A stretch of 64,000 nucleotides of DNA from Candolleomyces eurysporus (lineage: Eukaryota; Basidiomycota; Agaricomycetes; Agaricales; Psathyrellaceae). The stretch is taken from contig JANBPK010000008.1 in assembly GCA_027579435.1 (NCBI GenBank), positions 50,821-114,820 on the forward strand. Direction: 5' to 3'. A program made the position numbers and the translations under genes. Below are positions 23,490 to 34,791 of this stretch, piece by piece (the first letter of the stretch is position 1; each line of letters opens with the position of its first letter). The notes below the pieces were generated by a model. It worked only from the letters and a program-made list of their open reading frames with translations, ran no database searches and was not told where the DNA came from.

Positions 23490-25632
23490 TTAGCACAAAT
23501 GGCGGTCATAACGCCAGGGCCTGGTATTGACGAGTATGTAATTATTAATACTCTCCCAGGTGGTGCTCTCATCTAAACGAAATTTCAGCCCATTTAAAAA
23601 ACGTGCCAGGCAGGCTGTGAGCTCACCTTCCGGAACCGTAAGATACCTCAATCTCGAAGCCGACCACCTCGAAATCGACCAACGGAAAGAAGATCTTCGA
23701 ATATCAGAAAAAAAATGTTGGCATCCACTTGTCTCGGAGCTTCGTTGCTCTGGCCTGATATCGGAGCACCCTGTTCGTTGGAGTGCCTCCCAATTGCCTC
23801 TTGCCAAGTTTGCCTAGCACAAATGGGACTCCCCTCCACTGATTGTTGTATATAATTCAGGAGCGAGCGTCAACGACGGCGATCATTCCAGCAAGAATGT
23901 AGATTGGCTACATACCAGCAAGATTGGGGAACACCCATCGAATTCCTCCAAAATGACGCCTTCCATCTCCTGCATATATCTGTTTGACTCGATATGGGAC
24001 TTCCAGCTGTAATCCGGCCCCTTCAGAAATAATAGAATCTTTGTTTCCAGGANTTTTTTCAAATCTCTCGGCCAGGGTATCGAACGAAGCCACCATGGAT
24101 TCCGAAGGGTTGGAGCTGGCGGCAGCGGCGGCGTCCAACGGCCCCCCAGCCAGCTCTGCTTGCAGCAGCCGCATGCGAAGTAGTTGAATTTTGTCTTCGC
24201 GAAGGCGAAACCCTACCGTCTCCAAAACCTGGAATTGTTCCTCCAAAGAAGGGTCGGACGACAGTAGTTTGGAGAGGGCAATCGTCCTTGACCAGATGAC
24301 CTGAACAAAAACGAGAGGGTCGATATCGTTGACATGTCTATAGTACGCCCCACGTCCCAGACCATGGTCTACCAGGTCCAGGGTTTTCAGCTTCGGGAGA
24401 ACTGGATCTGCCGACGACCAATCGAGGATGAGCTTGCGCAACGACTCGGTGTCGATGAGAGGAATGTGTAATTCGGTGACATTAGGAATGAGGGAGAGGA
24501 GGTCGGAGAACCCTGCGCCTGCGCCTGCGTTCATAAAACTTGTGAGTGTAAGGCACTGTAACAAACATTGAGAACGTGTGATTGTTGAGGAAATCGAGCG
24601 TATGAATGGCTCGGGATCCAGGAGCCTCCCGTCCGAGGGGCCGGTCACCTCCAGCCGGCGCAGCGAAGGGAGATGTAATTGATCCAGCTCCGACGATGAG
24701 TTTAGTATAGGTCCGGTATTGTCAAATGTGGTGAAGGAGATGGAGAAGGACTCGAGATTTGGGAGAGTCCGCAATCCCGCTAGTTGATGAAGTGAATGAT
24801 GAGGATTTGCTTTTCGGGTTTGGTATAACAGTTTTCGTAGCTTGAACGGCTCGGCTTCGACTAGGTCTTGAAATAGGCTATCTCCTCCGCTCGAGAGTAT
24901 CGTGACTTCCTCGAGCTGCGACCAAGGCAAACGGAGTTTTGGCGCAATGCGACCCAGCGTCTTGTCGTTTTCCAATCGCACTTTGCGAAGCTTGGGTGCG
25001 TCATCAATGCAGAATTGAAGAGGTCCTATAGAAAACCGCGGCCATAACGCCGGACGAAACGCAAGAGTGAGGTCGGAGAGGATTGGTATCTTGCCTTGCA
25101 CCGTCGAAACCAGTTTCCTCAAGAGGTCGGGGGGAAGATTCATCGTCACCTCTCCCCAACGATGACAATGATCTGTCAATAGTTGGAGGATATCATGAGC
25201 TTTTCCTTGCCGAACTTCGTCCCAACGCTCCCAATAATAATCGACATTGAACCTGATGACCAAAGGAAGGGTACCTGAACGGGATATACATGTCTGTAGC
25301 TCCTTCACCATGGCTTGAGTCCTGATCCCATGGGTGTAGTAAGAAAGGTAGATCCGGGGCGGCTCAGTCCACAGCTCACAGTGGCTGGCTGCTGCCAATC
25401 TCCACCACCGAGACACACCCGAAATGGCCCTGAGATTGTCTTGACGACTGCCGTAGGACTGGGATCTGTCCAAAACGGCCACGGAGAATATTTGCTGCCA
25501 GATTTCTTGAGGAAGGTCATTGGTCTGGGGAAGCCTTGAGACTACCCCAGACCTTGACTGAGTAGCTGTAGACTCAGCGTCCACGCTTCCAACCAGATGC
25601 GCGATCATCTGTTCGTGTGGCTTTTCGCTCAT
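23490..25632 (-). CDS. F-box protein, array copy 1
   Basis: Probable substrate receptor of an SCF ubiquitin ligase. Three exons (minus): 23916-25632, 23627-23838, 23490-23572. The F-box is at ~38-85: LPQEIWQQIFSVAVLDRSQ...LRAISGVSRWWRLAAASHCELW. About 450 residues of leucine-rich, LRR-like sequence follow (LRKLLYQTRK, LPNLESFSISF, LPSLRRLEVTG). Two frame problems exist. An N at 24053 shifts the last ~60 codons of exon 1; dropping it restores the paralogue frame (F-E-K-I-L-E-T-K-I-L). Exon 2 has a run of eight A at 23708-23715 where seven are needed. Both look like homopolymer errors, though real decay cannot be excluded. Exon 3 ends differently from the other copies (WRYDRHLC instead of CYDR.W). 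Confidence 0.7.
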
Positions 25633-26208
25633 CTTTTTGGTCTTTATTCTGTATCAGTGCGTTAGCATTGAAGAAGATACATAGAATCAATACCTGTGCT
25701 TTCTTCTACGAGTAGTTCTCTCAGCTAAAATGATGCAGTTGATACAGACGAGAGGCTCGACCTACGAAGCTGCCGTCAGATGACCGCACTCACCTTTTGT
25801 AGTCTCGTGAACCAGACTCTCGTGAGAGAGTAAAATCGTTCTCTCTGTAATTCTTTTGAACTCATCAATGCGTCAAGTAAATTGGGTACCAACTTGCCAT
25901 TTTCTTCTCTTTCGCGAGCCCACTGGTAGAACCATCCTCAAACCTCGACAAACCCCGAGGTCTTGGGAAAGCATACTAGAAGTAACAGTGGGTCAGGGTC
26001 AGGGGTGGAGCGAGGAATTCATATTGCATGCTAACGTATAATTAAGTTGCAGCACCAAACCTCAAAGAATCGGATACAAGTAGCTCAGTTCTCGAGATAA
26101 TGATTCGGTCACCAGTTCTACTAGCCTCAGTCTGTTTTACAAATTCAGACGGATACGTGCACCTCGCACGGAACACCAAAGCCGGCGAGAGGGCAAAACC
26201 GTTATGAG
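25633..26208. other. Intergenic region between F-box copies 1 and 2
   Basis: 576 bp holding the promoter of copy 1 and the 3' flank of copy 2. It lacks the downstream module seen beyond copies 1, 3 and 4. No gene recognised. Confidence 0.4.
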
Positions 26209-28348
26209 CTATGCCCACCCCCTGTCATAGCACCTGTTGACAACGCTCTCCCGGGTTGTATTTTCATCTGGAGAATGTTTAGTTTCTTTTTTCCCCAGTT
26301 TTTAAGGGGGGAGTACCCCTGGGCATGTCATGAGCTCACCTTCTGGAGCGATAAGATACCTCAGTCCCGAAGCCGACCAACGGAAAGAGGACCTTTGAAC
26401 GTCAGAACAAAAGGCCGGGATCCACTTGTTTCGAAGCTTTGTAGCTCTAGCTTGATATTGAAACACCTTGTCCCCTGGAATGTCCCCCAGTGGCGTGTCG
26501 CCAAGTTGACCGAGCAGGGCTGGGACTCCCCGTTGTCCCCTCCACTGATTATTATGTATTATTGAGGAGTGAACGTCAACGACGAGAATCATGCCAGCAA
26601 GAATGGGATTGGCCACATACCAGTAAGATCGGGGAACACCTATCAAACTTCTCCAAAGTGAGGCTTTCCATCTCTTGCATATATTTGTCCAACTTGATAT
26701 CAGACTTCCAACTGTAAGACCCTTGCTTCCGACAAAGCATTGGTAAAAAACTTCTTTCCAGGATTATTTCAAATCTCTTGGATAGGGTGTCTAATGAAGC
26801 CGCCATGGATTCCAAGGGGGTGAGGCTGGTAACAGCGGTGTCCGACAGTCCCCCAGCCAACTCCGCTTGCAGTAGCCGCACACGAAGCTGTTGAGTTCTG
26901 TCTTGGTGGAGGCGGAGCTCTACCGTCTCCAAAACCTGGTACTTTTCTTCCAAAGAAGGATCGCATGACAACACTTTGGAGAGAGCAATTGTCCTTGACC
27001 AGACGACCTGGACAAAAACAGCAGGGTCGATACCCTCGATTCGGTCATGCGCGTGCCTGTAATGAGTGATCCCAAAGATTCTCAACTTTGGCAGAATTAG
27101 TTCTGCAGACGACCGGTCGAGGATGACCTTGCGCAACGACTCGGTATCGATGAGAGGGACACATAATTCGGTGACATTGGGAATGAGGGGGAGGAGGTCG
27201 GAGAACCCTGCGGCAGCACCTGTTTTCGCGAAATTTGTGATTGTCAGGCGCTGTAACAAGCATTGAGAACGAGTGATTGTTGAGGAAATCGAACGTATGA
27301 ATGGCTCGGGGTCTGGGAATTCATATGGGCCGGCTACCTCCAGCTCGTGCAGCGAGGGAAGAAGTAATTGGTCCAGCCCAGCTGGTATGGGTCCACCGTG
27401 ACTGGGAACGTCGCAACTCATGAAGCAGATAGACAGGGACTCGAGATTTGGCAGAGTCCGCAATCCTGCTAGTTGATGAATTGAAAGGTTACCATTTGTT
27501 CTTTGAATATGGTATGACAGCTTTCGTAGATTGAACGGTTCAGCTTCAGCCAGCGTTTGAAATAGGCCATCTCCGATTCCGTTCGAGAATATGGTAGCCT
27601 CCTCGAGCTGCGACCAAGGCAAACGGATTTTTGGCGTAGCATGGTCTAGGTGTGCCCAATGGCTCTCCCATTCGTCGTTATACAATAGTACTTTGCGAAG
27701 CTTGGGTGCTTCATCTATGTGGACTCGAAGAGTTTCTTCAGGACTCGGATCCCGCGTGCTTAACGACGTTGGACGCTGGAACTCAACGGTGAGGTCGGAG
27801 AGCATTGGTATCTTGCCTTGCACCATCGAAACCACCTTCCTCAGGAGGGCAAAGGGAAGGCACACCTCCACCACTTCCCAGCGATGACAATGGTCTGTCA
27901 ACAGTTGGAGGATATCATGAATTTCTCCTCGCCGAACCTCGTCCCAACCCTCCCATTGATAACTGCGGACATCGAGTCTAATGACCAGAGGGAGGGCACC
28001 TGAACGGGATAAATATGTCTGTAGTCTCTTCACCATGGCTGTCTTGAACGTTTGGGTGCTGCTACAAAAGTAGATGCGGGGCAGCTCAGTCCATAGTTCA
28101 CAGTGGTGGGCTGCCGCCAATCTCCACGACCGCGACACGCCCGAAATGTTTTGGAGACTGCGTTGCTGGCACTGGGATCTGTCCAGAACAACATGGGAGA
28201 ATATTTGCTGCCAGATTTCTTCAGGAAGGTCACTGGTTTGAGGCTTCCAGCCTTCCCCAGGTGTTGACTCAACTTCTCTATCGGCATTTTCAACCACGGC
28301 CGGGTGTGCGATCTTCATTGATTGTGTCGATTTGTTCATGGTTTGCAT
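26209..28348 (-). CDS. F-box protein, array copy 2 (intact)
   Basis: Three exons (minus): 26621-28348, 26340-26544, 26209-26267; all frames open and phases fit (664 codons including the stop). F-box: LPEEIWQQIFSHVVLDRSQ...LQNISGVSRSWRLAAAHHCELW at ~40-88. The rest is leucine-rich LRR-like, with conserved blocks shared by all paralogues (ILQLLTDHCHRWE, VQGKIPMLSDLTV, GLRTLPNLESLSI, VTELCVPLIDTESLRK). Exon 2 encodes a basic Trp/Arg-rich segment (YQARATKLRNKW). Exon 3 ends RCYDRGWA. Predicted role: SCF substrate receptor (family knowledge); substrate unknown. The N-terminus before the F-box differs from copies 1 and 4, so the exact start is less certain. Confidence 0.8.
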
Positions 28349-29041
28349 CTACCGCTGTGGGTACGTATGACTATTAGTATCGGGAAAATAGATCTTTGAG
28401 AATACCTGTGTCGAGAGGCTTCAAGTTCTTGCTCTACGGCAGTGTGGTCAGAAGCGCGAGGCGCATTATAGACCACGAGTAAATCGCAATTGCCGTACTG
28501 GCAATGTTTACATAACTCCGAATTGGAGATCATGGCCGTCAACTCCTCTACTCCAACGCCATCGAACGCACTTCCGTCCCTGTTCTAGTACCCTGTTCAA
28601 AAGGTTCACAGAGCCCGAACGGAACGAAGAAAACTGGCCCGAGCAATCCCACTATTATCCGTTCAATTCGAAGGAAGGATTCTTTGGTTGACCTACGAGC
28701 TCAGTTCAAGTCTTCCAAGTGCTGAGCGGTAACGACTTTGATATAATATAATTTATATTCTATCAGCACACTCTGCATCGTATCCCAGGGTTCTTGTCCT
28801 AACGTGTCCCTCCTTTGCACATACAAGATAAATGAAATGGCCTCGATGAGATTTGGAGCCGTTGTCAATGATGCACCGGGCGCTCCTCTCTTCCTTGTTT
28901 GTATTTATGATAAAAGGTATCCAGGGACCGGCCGGCGCTCCGTAGTTGAGGGATTGTTTGCCTTGATACCCTCGACACTTACGCGAGTCGGCCACCGTAA
29001 ATACAAATACGTATTGCAAGGCGTCGGAAGACTCTGATGAA
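28349..29041. repeat. Intergenic region with F-box downstream module, copy 2
   Basis: Left part is the promoter of F-box copy 2. From about 28532 to 29041 it is homologous to 22954-23489, including a degraded small ORF: its start (ATGGCC at 28532) now runs into a stop after 18 codons, but the conserved tail (IRRKDSLVDLRAQFKSSKC) survives in a neighbouring frame. No other gene seen. Confidence 0.55.
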
Positions 29042-31338
29042 TTAGGGCCAAATTCTGTCATAGCACCGATCATTGAGACTCTCCCAGGTGATATTCTCAT
29101 CTAAACAATTTTTAGCCCAATTCTTTCAGGAAAAATACGTGCCAGGCAGGCTTACCTTCTGGAACCGTAAGATACCTCAATTCCGAAGACGACCATCCCG
29201 AAGCCGACCAACGGAAAGAGGATCTTTGGATATCAGAAAAAACCTTTGCCATCCACTTGTCTCGAAGCTTTGTTGCTCTGGCTTGATATCGAAACACTCC
29301 GTTCGCTAGATTGTATCCCAGCTGCATCTCGCCAAGTTTGCCTAGCATGGATGGGACTTTCCTCCACTGATTATGATTAAGGAGCGAGTATCAGCAATGA
29401 TAAGCATGCTAACACGAATGTGGATTGGCCACGTACCAGTAAGATTGGGGAACACCCATCAAATTTCTCCAAAGTGATGCCTTCCATCTCCCGCATATAT
29501 CTGTTTAACTTGATATTGAACTTCCAACTGTAATCCGGCCCCCTCAAAACCAATAGAATCTTCGTTTCCAGAATTTGTTCAAATCTCTCGGCCAGGGTAT
29601 CGAATGAAGCCACCATGGATTTCGAGAGGCTGGAGCTGGCGGCAGTGTCCGACAGTCCCCCAGCCAGCTCTGCTTGCAGCAGCCGCACGCGAAGTGGTTG
29701 GATTCTGTCTTCGTGGAGGCGAAGCCCTACCGTCTCCAAAACCTGGAACTGTTCCTCCAAAGAAGGGTCGGATGACAGTAGTTTGGAGAGAGCGATTGTT
29801 CTTGACCAGACGACCTGAACAAAAACGTCGGGGTCGATATTGTTGATGTGTCTATAGTGTGCTCCACGTCCCACATCATGTTCTACCAGGTCCAGGGTTC
29901 TCAGCTTTGGGAGAATTGGATCTGCAGACGACCGATCGAGGACGAGTCTACGCAATGACCGCTTTCCTTTCTTGGGTTCGCCTTACTGTCTCCTCATGGT
30001 CCCGTCCGAGCACACAATAGTAAGGAGGCAAAATGCCTCGGACCACTGCCGTGCAAAGCAGCGGCCACTTCCCACAAGTTGGATCTGCAGACGACCGATC
30101 GAGGACGAGTCTACGCAATGACTCAGTGCCGAGGAGAGGAATGTGTAATTCGGTGACATTGGGAATGAGGGGGAGGAGGTTGGAGAATGCTGCGCCTCCA
30201 TCTATTTTCAAGAACCTTGTGAGTGTAAGACGCTGTAACGAGCATTGAGAACGAATGATTGTTGAGGAAATCGAGTGTATGAATGGCTCGGCGTCCACTG
30301 GGACCGCGTCCCATTGGCTGGCTACCTCCAGCTGGCGCAGCGAGGGAAGATGTAGTTGGTCCAGCACACACGACACTACCGGTGGACCCATACCAAATGA
30401 ATCACCGGAGGTGAAGTGGATAGTCAAGGACTCGAGATTCGGCAGGGTCCGCAGTCCTGCTGTTTGATGAAGTGAAGGTTGAAGGTTTGCTCCTTGGTTG
30501 TCGTATGTTAGTTTTCGTAGCTTGAATGGCTCGGTTTCGATCAGCTCTTGAAACAGGCCGTCTTCTCCGCCGCTCGAGAGTATGGTGGCCTCCTCGAGCT
30601 GTGACCAGGGCAAACGGAGACAATGTTTTGGCATAGAGTCGTCCGTCTTGTGGGTTACCAATCGCACTTTGCGAAGCTTGGGTGCTTCATGAATGCACAT
30701 TTGGAGAGGTTCTCCATGAGCCCACGCGGTTGAAGTCAGACAAAACGCAAGGCTGAGGTCGGAGAGCATTGGTATCTTCCCTTGCACTGTCGAGAACAGT
30801 TTCCTCAAGAGGTCAAAGGGAAGGTTCATCACCACCTCTTCCCAACGATGGCAGTGGTCTATCAATAGCTGGAGAATATCATGAGCTTCTCCTTGTTGAA
30901 CTTCGTCCCAGCCCTCCCACCGATAATCGACACTGAACTTGATGACTAGAGGAAGGGTGCCTGAACGGAATAGATATGTCTGTAGGTTCTTGACCATGGC
31001 TTGAATTTTGATCTCTCGGGTGTAGTGAGAAAGGTAGATGCTGGGCAGCTCAGTCCACAGCTCGCAATGACTGGCTGCTGCCAGTCTCCACCGTTGAGAC
31101 ACGCGTGAAATGGCCCCGAGATTATATTGACGACTGTCGGACTGGGATCTGTCCAAAACTGCCACGGAGAATATTTGCTGCCAGATTTCTACAGGAAGGT
31201 CATTGGTCTGGGGAAGCCTCGAGCCTGCCCCAGTCCTTGACCAAGCAGACGTAGACTTAGAAGTTCTTAGATAGAAGCCACGGTTCCGACCGATCGCGCG
31301 ATGGTTTGTTTGTCACTGCGGTGTTGCTTATTGCTCAT
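29042..31338 (-). pseudogene. F-box protein pseudogene, array copy 3
   Basis: Same three-exon plan (exon 1 29437-31338, exon 2 29156-29366, exon 3 29042-29100 ending RCYDRIWP), but exon 1 is broken twice. Near the start, the frame from the ATG at 31338 (MSNKQH) stops after about 18 codons, and the F-box (LPVEIWQQIFSVAVLDRSQ) continues in another frame. In the middle, a 44-bp stretch is present twice (29916-29959 and 30079-30122) around 119 bp of unrelated DNA. This adds 163 bp, shifts the frame and stops the protein just after VRRTQERKAVIA. Outside these lesions it is as well conserved as the intact copies, so the damage is recent. No N or long homopolymer lies at the 163-bp lesion, so it is not a simple sequencing slip. 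Confidence 0.8.
29916..30122. repeat. 44-bp direct repeat flanking a 119-bp insert in F-box copy 3
   Basis: Copies at 29916-29959 and 30079-30122 are identical, beginning TTGGATCTGCAGACGACCGA. The spacer (29960-30078) has no match that I can see in the other F-box genes. The paralogues carry the stretch once. The pattern fits a template-switch or patch-repair duplication with filler DNA rather than a transposon target duplication, which would be far shorter. Confidence 0.85.
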
Positions 31339-31844
31339 CTTCTCAGTCTCTATTCTGCATCAGCGCGTTAACTAACGTAGAAGCTACATAGAGTATAAAT
31401 ACCTGTGGCCAGGGGCTTGCTTCGAGAAGCAGTTTTCCGAGTTACTATGGCGCAATTCACAGAGTCGGGAAGAGTTCAACCTACGAAGTCTGTGGTACTT
31501 ATACAGCATTTAAAGATGACCGTGGTAATCCCGCGGCCAGCCGCCAGCGCTCTTTTGGACTCGTCAATACGCCGTCAAGTGCAAACTTGACCACAAGTAG
31601 TGGTGCAAACCTTTTTCTTTTCTCTTTCACGAGCTCTTCTTGCGATCTGTAGCGCCTTGAAGGCATAAATGTATGCAGATCCAGCTGGCCAGGCTAGAAC
31701 TGACAATGCAAGTGATAGGCATGGGCACCGTTTACACGCTGGCGTATTAATACATCGTTGGGTATATGGATACGGTATCCAAGTCGTAGCACGTTACAAA
31801 AGAAGCGGCAGCGGGACGTCAGGCAGAGTGCTAGACAAAAATTG
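31339..31844. repeat. Intergenic region with a remnant of Ppo 3' flanking DNA
   Basis: About 31640-31850 (for example TTTACACGCTGGCGTATTAA, then CAAGTCGTAGCACGT and CTAGACAAAAATTGTCA) is homologous to the 3' flanks of both Ppo genes (34700-34800 and 41570-41790). No Ppo coding sequence lies next to it. This suggests that a Ppo gene once stood here and was lost, or that only its flank was copied. The left part is the promoter of F-box copy 3. Confidence 0.6.
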
Positions 31845-32207
31845 TCATTCGGGAGTAGCCCCGCCCCTAGCCGTTCAATTGGAAGGAAGGATTCTGCCAA
31901 TGAAGAGTTCAACGCTTCCAGGGACTGAGTGGTGACGGCTTTGGCATGATCTATGTGATATTCTAACCAGCATACTCTGTATCACATACAAGGGCTCCTG
32001 TTGCAGCGTGTCCTTCCCTTGCACAACATATAAGCTCAATGAAATGTCCCCTTCCTTCCATTGTAGGTAATGACAAGGTATCCAGGGACATACCAGTTCC
32101 CCTTCGCTAAGGGATTGTCTGCCTCGATACGCAAGTCGGCCACGGTAGCTCTGTGTTATTCGAACGTATCGCAAGACGTCGGCAAGAAGGGCACAAACCC
32201 TCGTAAA
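31845..32207. repeat. F-box downstream module, copy 3
   Basis: Shortened third copy of the module beyond F-box genes 1 and 3. The small-ORF tail persists (SPAPSRSIGRKDSANEEFN, ending in a stop near 31928), and the TTGCACAACATATAAGCTCA region matches copy 1. It joins directly to the Ppo flank remnant on its left. Confidence 0.55.
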
Positions 32208-34326
32208 TTAAGACCAAAATCTGTCATAGCACCTATTGACGATACTCTCCCAGGTGATGCTCTCATCTAAAGAAGTTCAGCCCATTTCCTTTGGAATGAC
32301 TACGTGGCAGGCTATGAGCTTACCTTCTAGAACCGTAAGGTACCTCAATCCCGAAGCCGACCAACGGAATGAAGACCTTCGAATGTCAGAACAAAAGGTT
32401 GGCATCCATTTGTCTCGAAGCTTTGAAGCTCTAGATTGATATCGAAATACCCTGTCCCCTGGAATGTCCCCCAGCTGCATCTCGCCGAGCTGGCCTAACA
32501 GGGCTGGGACTCCCCGTTGTCCCCTCCACTGATTATACATAATAAGGAGCAAGCGTCAATCACGGCAATCATGTCAACAAGAGTGTGCGACGTACCAGTA
32601 AGATAGGAGAACACCTGTCGAAGTTCTCCAAAGTGAGGCTTTCCATCTCTCGCATACGTTTGTCCAACTTGAGACTAGACTTCCAGCTGTAACCTCCCTT
32701 GTCATAAAACTTTGGTAAGAAATTATTTTCCAGGTTTTTTTCGAATCTCTCGGCCAGGGTGTCTAACGAAGCCACCATGGACTCCAACGGACTGAGGCTG
32801 GCAGCAGTGGGGTCCGGCGGTCCCCCACCCAGCTCTGCTTGCAGCAACCGCACGCGAATTTGTTGAATTCTGTCTTGGCCTAGGTGAAGCTCTACCGTGT
32901 CCAGAATCTGAAACTGCTCCTCCAAAGAAGGCTCGGACGACAGTATTTTGGAGAGAGCGATTGTCCTTGACCAGATGACCTGGGTAAAAACGGTAGGGTC
33001 GATAGCATTGACCCGATCGTCGCGATGACCCATTTCATGGTCTACGAGGGCGAAGGTCTTTAGCTTCGGGAGAACTGGATCTGCCGACGACCGATCTAGG
33101 ATGAGCTTGCGCAACGACTCGGTGTCGATGAGAGGAATGTGTAATTCGGTGACATCGGGAATGAGGGAGAGGAGGTCGGAGAATCCCGCGCCTGCGTTTG
33201 TGTTCATGAATCTTGTGAGTGTAAGGCACTGTAACAAGCTCTGAGAACGTGTGATTGTTGAGGAAATCGAGTGTATGAATGGCTCGGGGTCCAGGAGCAC
33301 GTCCCATGGGCCGGCTACCTCTAGCTGGCGCAGCGAAGGAAGATGCAGTTGATCCAGCCCAGACGATGCGTTTAGTATGGGTCCAGTATCGTCGAATGTG
33401 GTGAAGCAGATGGAGAAGGACTCGAGATTTGGGAGAGTCCGCAATCCTGCTAGTTGATGAAATGAATGATGAGGATTTGCTTTCCTGGCTTGGTATAGCA
33501 GTTTTCGTAGCTTGAACGGCTCGGCTTCGACTAGGTCTTGAAATAGGCTATCTCCTCCGTTCGAGAGTATGGTAACTTCCTCGAGCTGCGACCAAGGCAA
33601 ACGGAGTTTTGGCGTAGTGCGATCCAGGTCCGTCTTGTCGTTCTCCAATCGTACTTTGCGAAGCTTGGGTGCTTCGTCAATGCAAAATTGAAGAGGTTCT
33701 CCGCGAACCGGCGCGTTGAACGTCGGACGAAGCACAAGAGTGAGATCGGAGAGCATTGGTATCTTGCCTTGCACTGTCGAAACCACTTTCCTCAGGAGGT
33801 CAAAGGAAAGGCTCATTGTCACTTCTTCCCAACGATGACAATGGTCTGTCAACAGTTGGAGGATATCACGGACTTCTCCTTGCCGAACTTCGTCCCAACG
33901 CTCCCACTGATAATCGACGTCGAACCTTATGACCAGAGGAAGGGCACCTGAACGGGATAAATATGTCTGTAGTTTCTTCACCATGGCTTGAATCCTGAGT
34001 CCTGGGGTGTCGTAACAAAGGTAGATCCAGGGTGGCTCGGTCCACAGCTCACAGTGGCGAGCTGCTGCCAATCTCCACCACCGAGACACGCCTGAAATGG
34101 CCTTGAGATTGTCTTGACGATTATAGTAGGACTGGGATCTGTCCAAAACGGCCACGGAGAATATTTGCTGCCAAATTTCTTCAGGAAGGTCTTTGGTCTG
34201 GGGAACGCTTGAAGCTGCGCCAGACCCCGACCGGGTCGACTCGGCGTCGGCCCTTTCAGCCAGGCGCGCGATCATTTCTTTATATTGCTTTTTGTTCATG
34301 CTTTTCACCTCTGCTGGGGTACACAT
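32208..34326 (-). CDS. F-box protein, array copy 4 (intact)
   Basis: Three exons (minus): 32596-34326, 32324-32528, 32208-32266, with open frames and consistent phases. The first ATG gives MCTPAEVKSMNKKQYKE; the second Met (34299, MNKKQYKEMIARLAERADAE) aligns with the start of copy 1 (MSEKPHEQMIAHL) and is the likelier start. F-box: LPEEIWQQIFSVAVLDRSQ...LKAISGVSRWWRLAAARHCELW at ~45-90, followed by the shared LRR-like blocks. Closest to copy 1 (both have WIYLCYDT/PRIYLSYYT and GEPLQFCIDEAPKLRKVRLE-type segments). Exon 3 ends RCYDRFWS. Predicted SCF substrate receptor; substrate unknown. Confidence 0.82.
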
Positions 34327-34791
34327 CAGCCAGGTTCAGGGAAAAAAGGGGCAGAATACCTGATGCTAGGTGCTACGACAGAGTGAAAAAGGTGTCGCGC
34401 AGCTCTAATGCGTTGAGATTTCGGTAATATGCGCAGTCAATCCGCAGCGCCTTGTCGGCACCATAATAACTCGAATTTGGTCTAGCGCTCACTCCCAGCT
34501 TATTAGAACCCCATTCCGGGGGAGGACGGCCTTAGATGGCCCTGTCCTTTTAACAGCCTGAACCCTCGTGGAGCAGAATCCAGCGCTTAAAATAGGACTC
34601 TACAGGACGATTGGGTAGAAGGTATGAATCCAGGTTTCCCTATAATACAGGCTAATAATACACTTATTTTCTCTTCTTCTCCAAGTTCCTTTGCGTAACG
34701 CTTGTTGGCTGTAGGAATACGGTATCCAAGTCGTAGCACTGTAGGAAAGAAGCAGCAGCAAGACTTCAGGCAGAATACTGGACAAAAATTG
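34327..34791. other. Intergenic region between F-box copy 4 and Ppo gene A
   Basis: 465 bp, F-box copy 4 promoter plus Ppo A 3' flank. The part from about 34700 matches the 3' flank of Ppo B and the orphan remnant near 31740. No gene recognised. Confidence 0.45.

Noticed and set aside
23153..23572. 139-codon minus-strand ORF below F-box copy 1 as a separate gene
   Set aside because: Its first part overlaps F-box exon 3 in another frame, and the remainder is not frame-conserved in copies 3 and 4.
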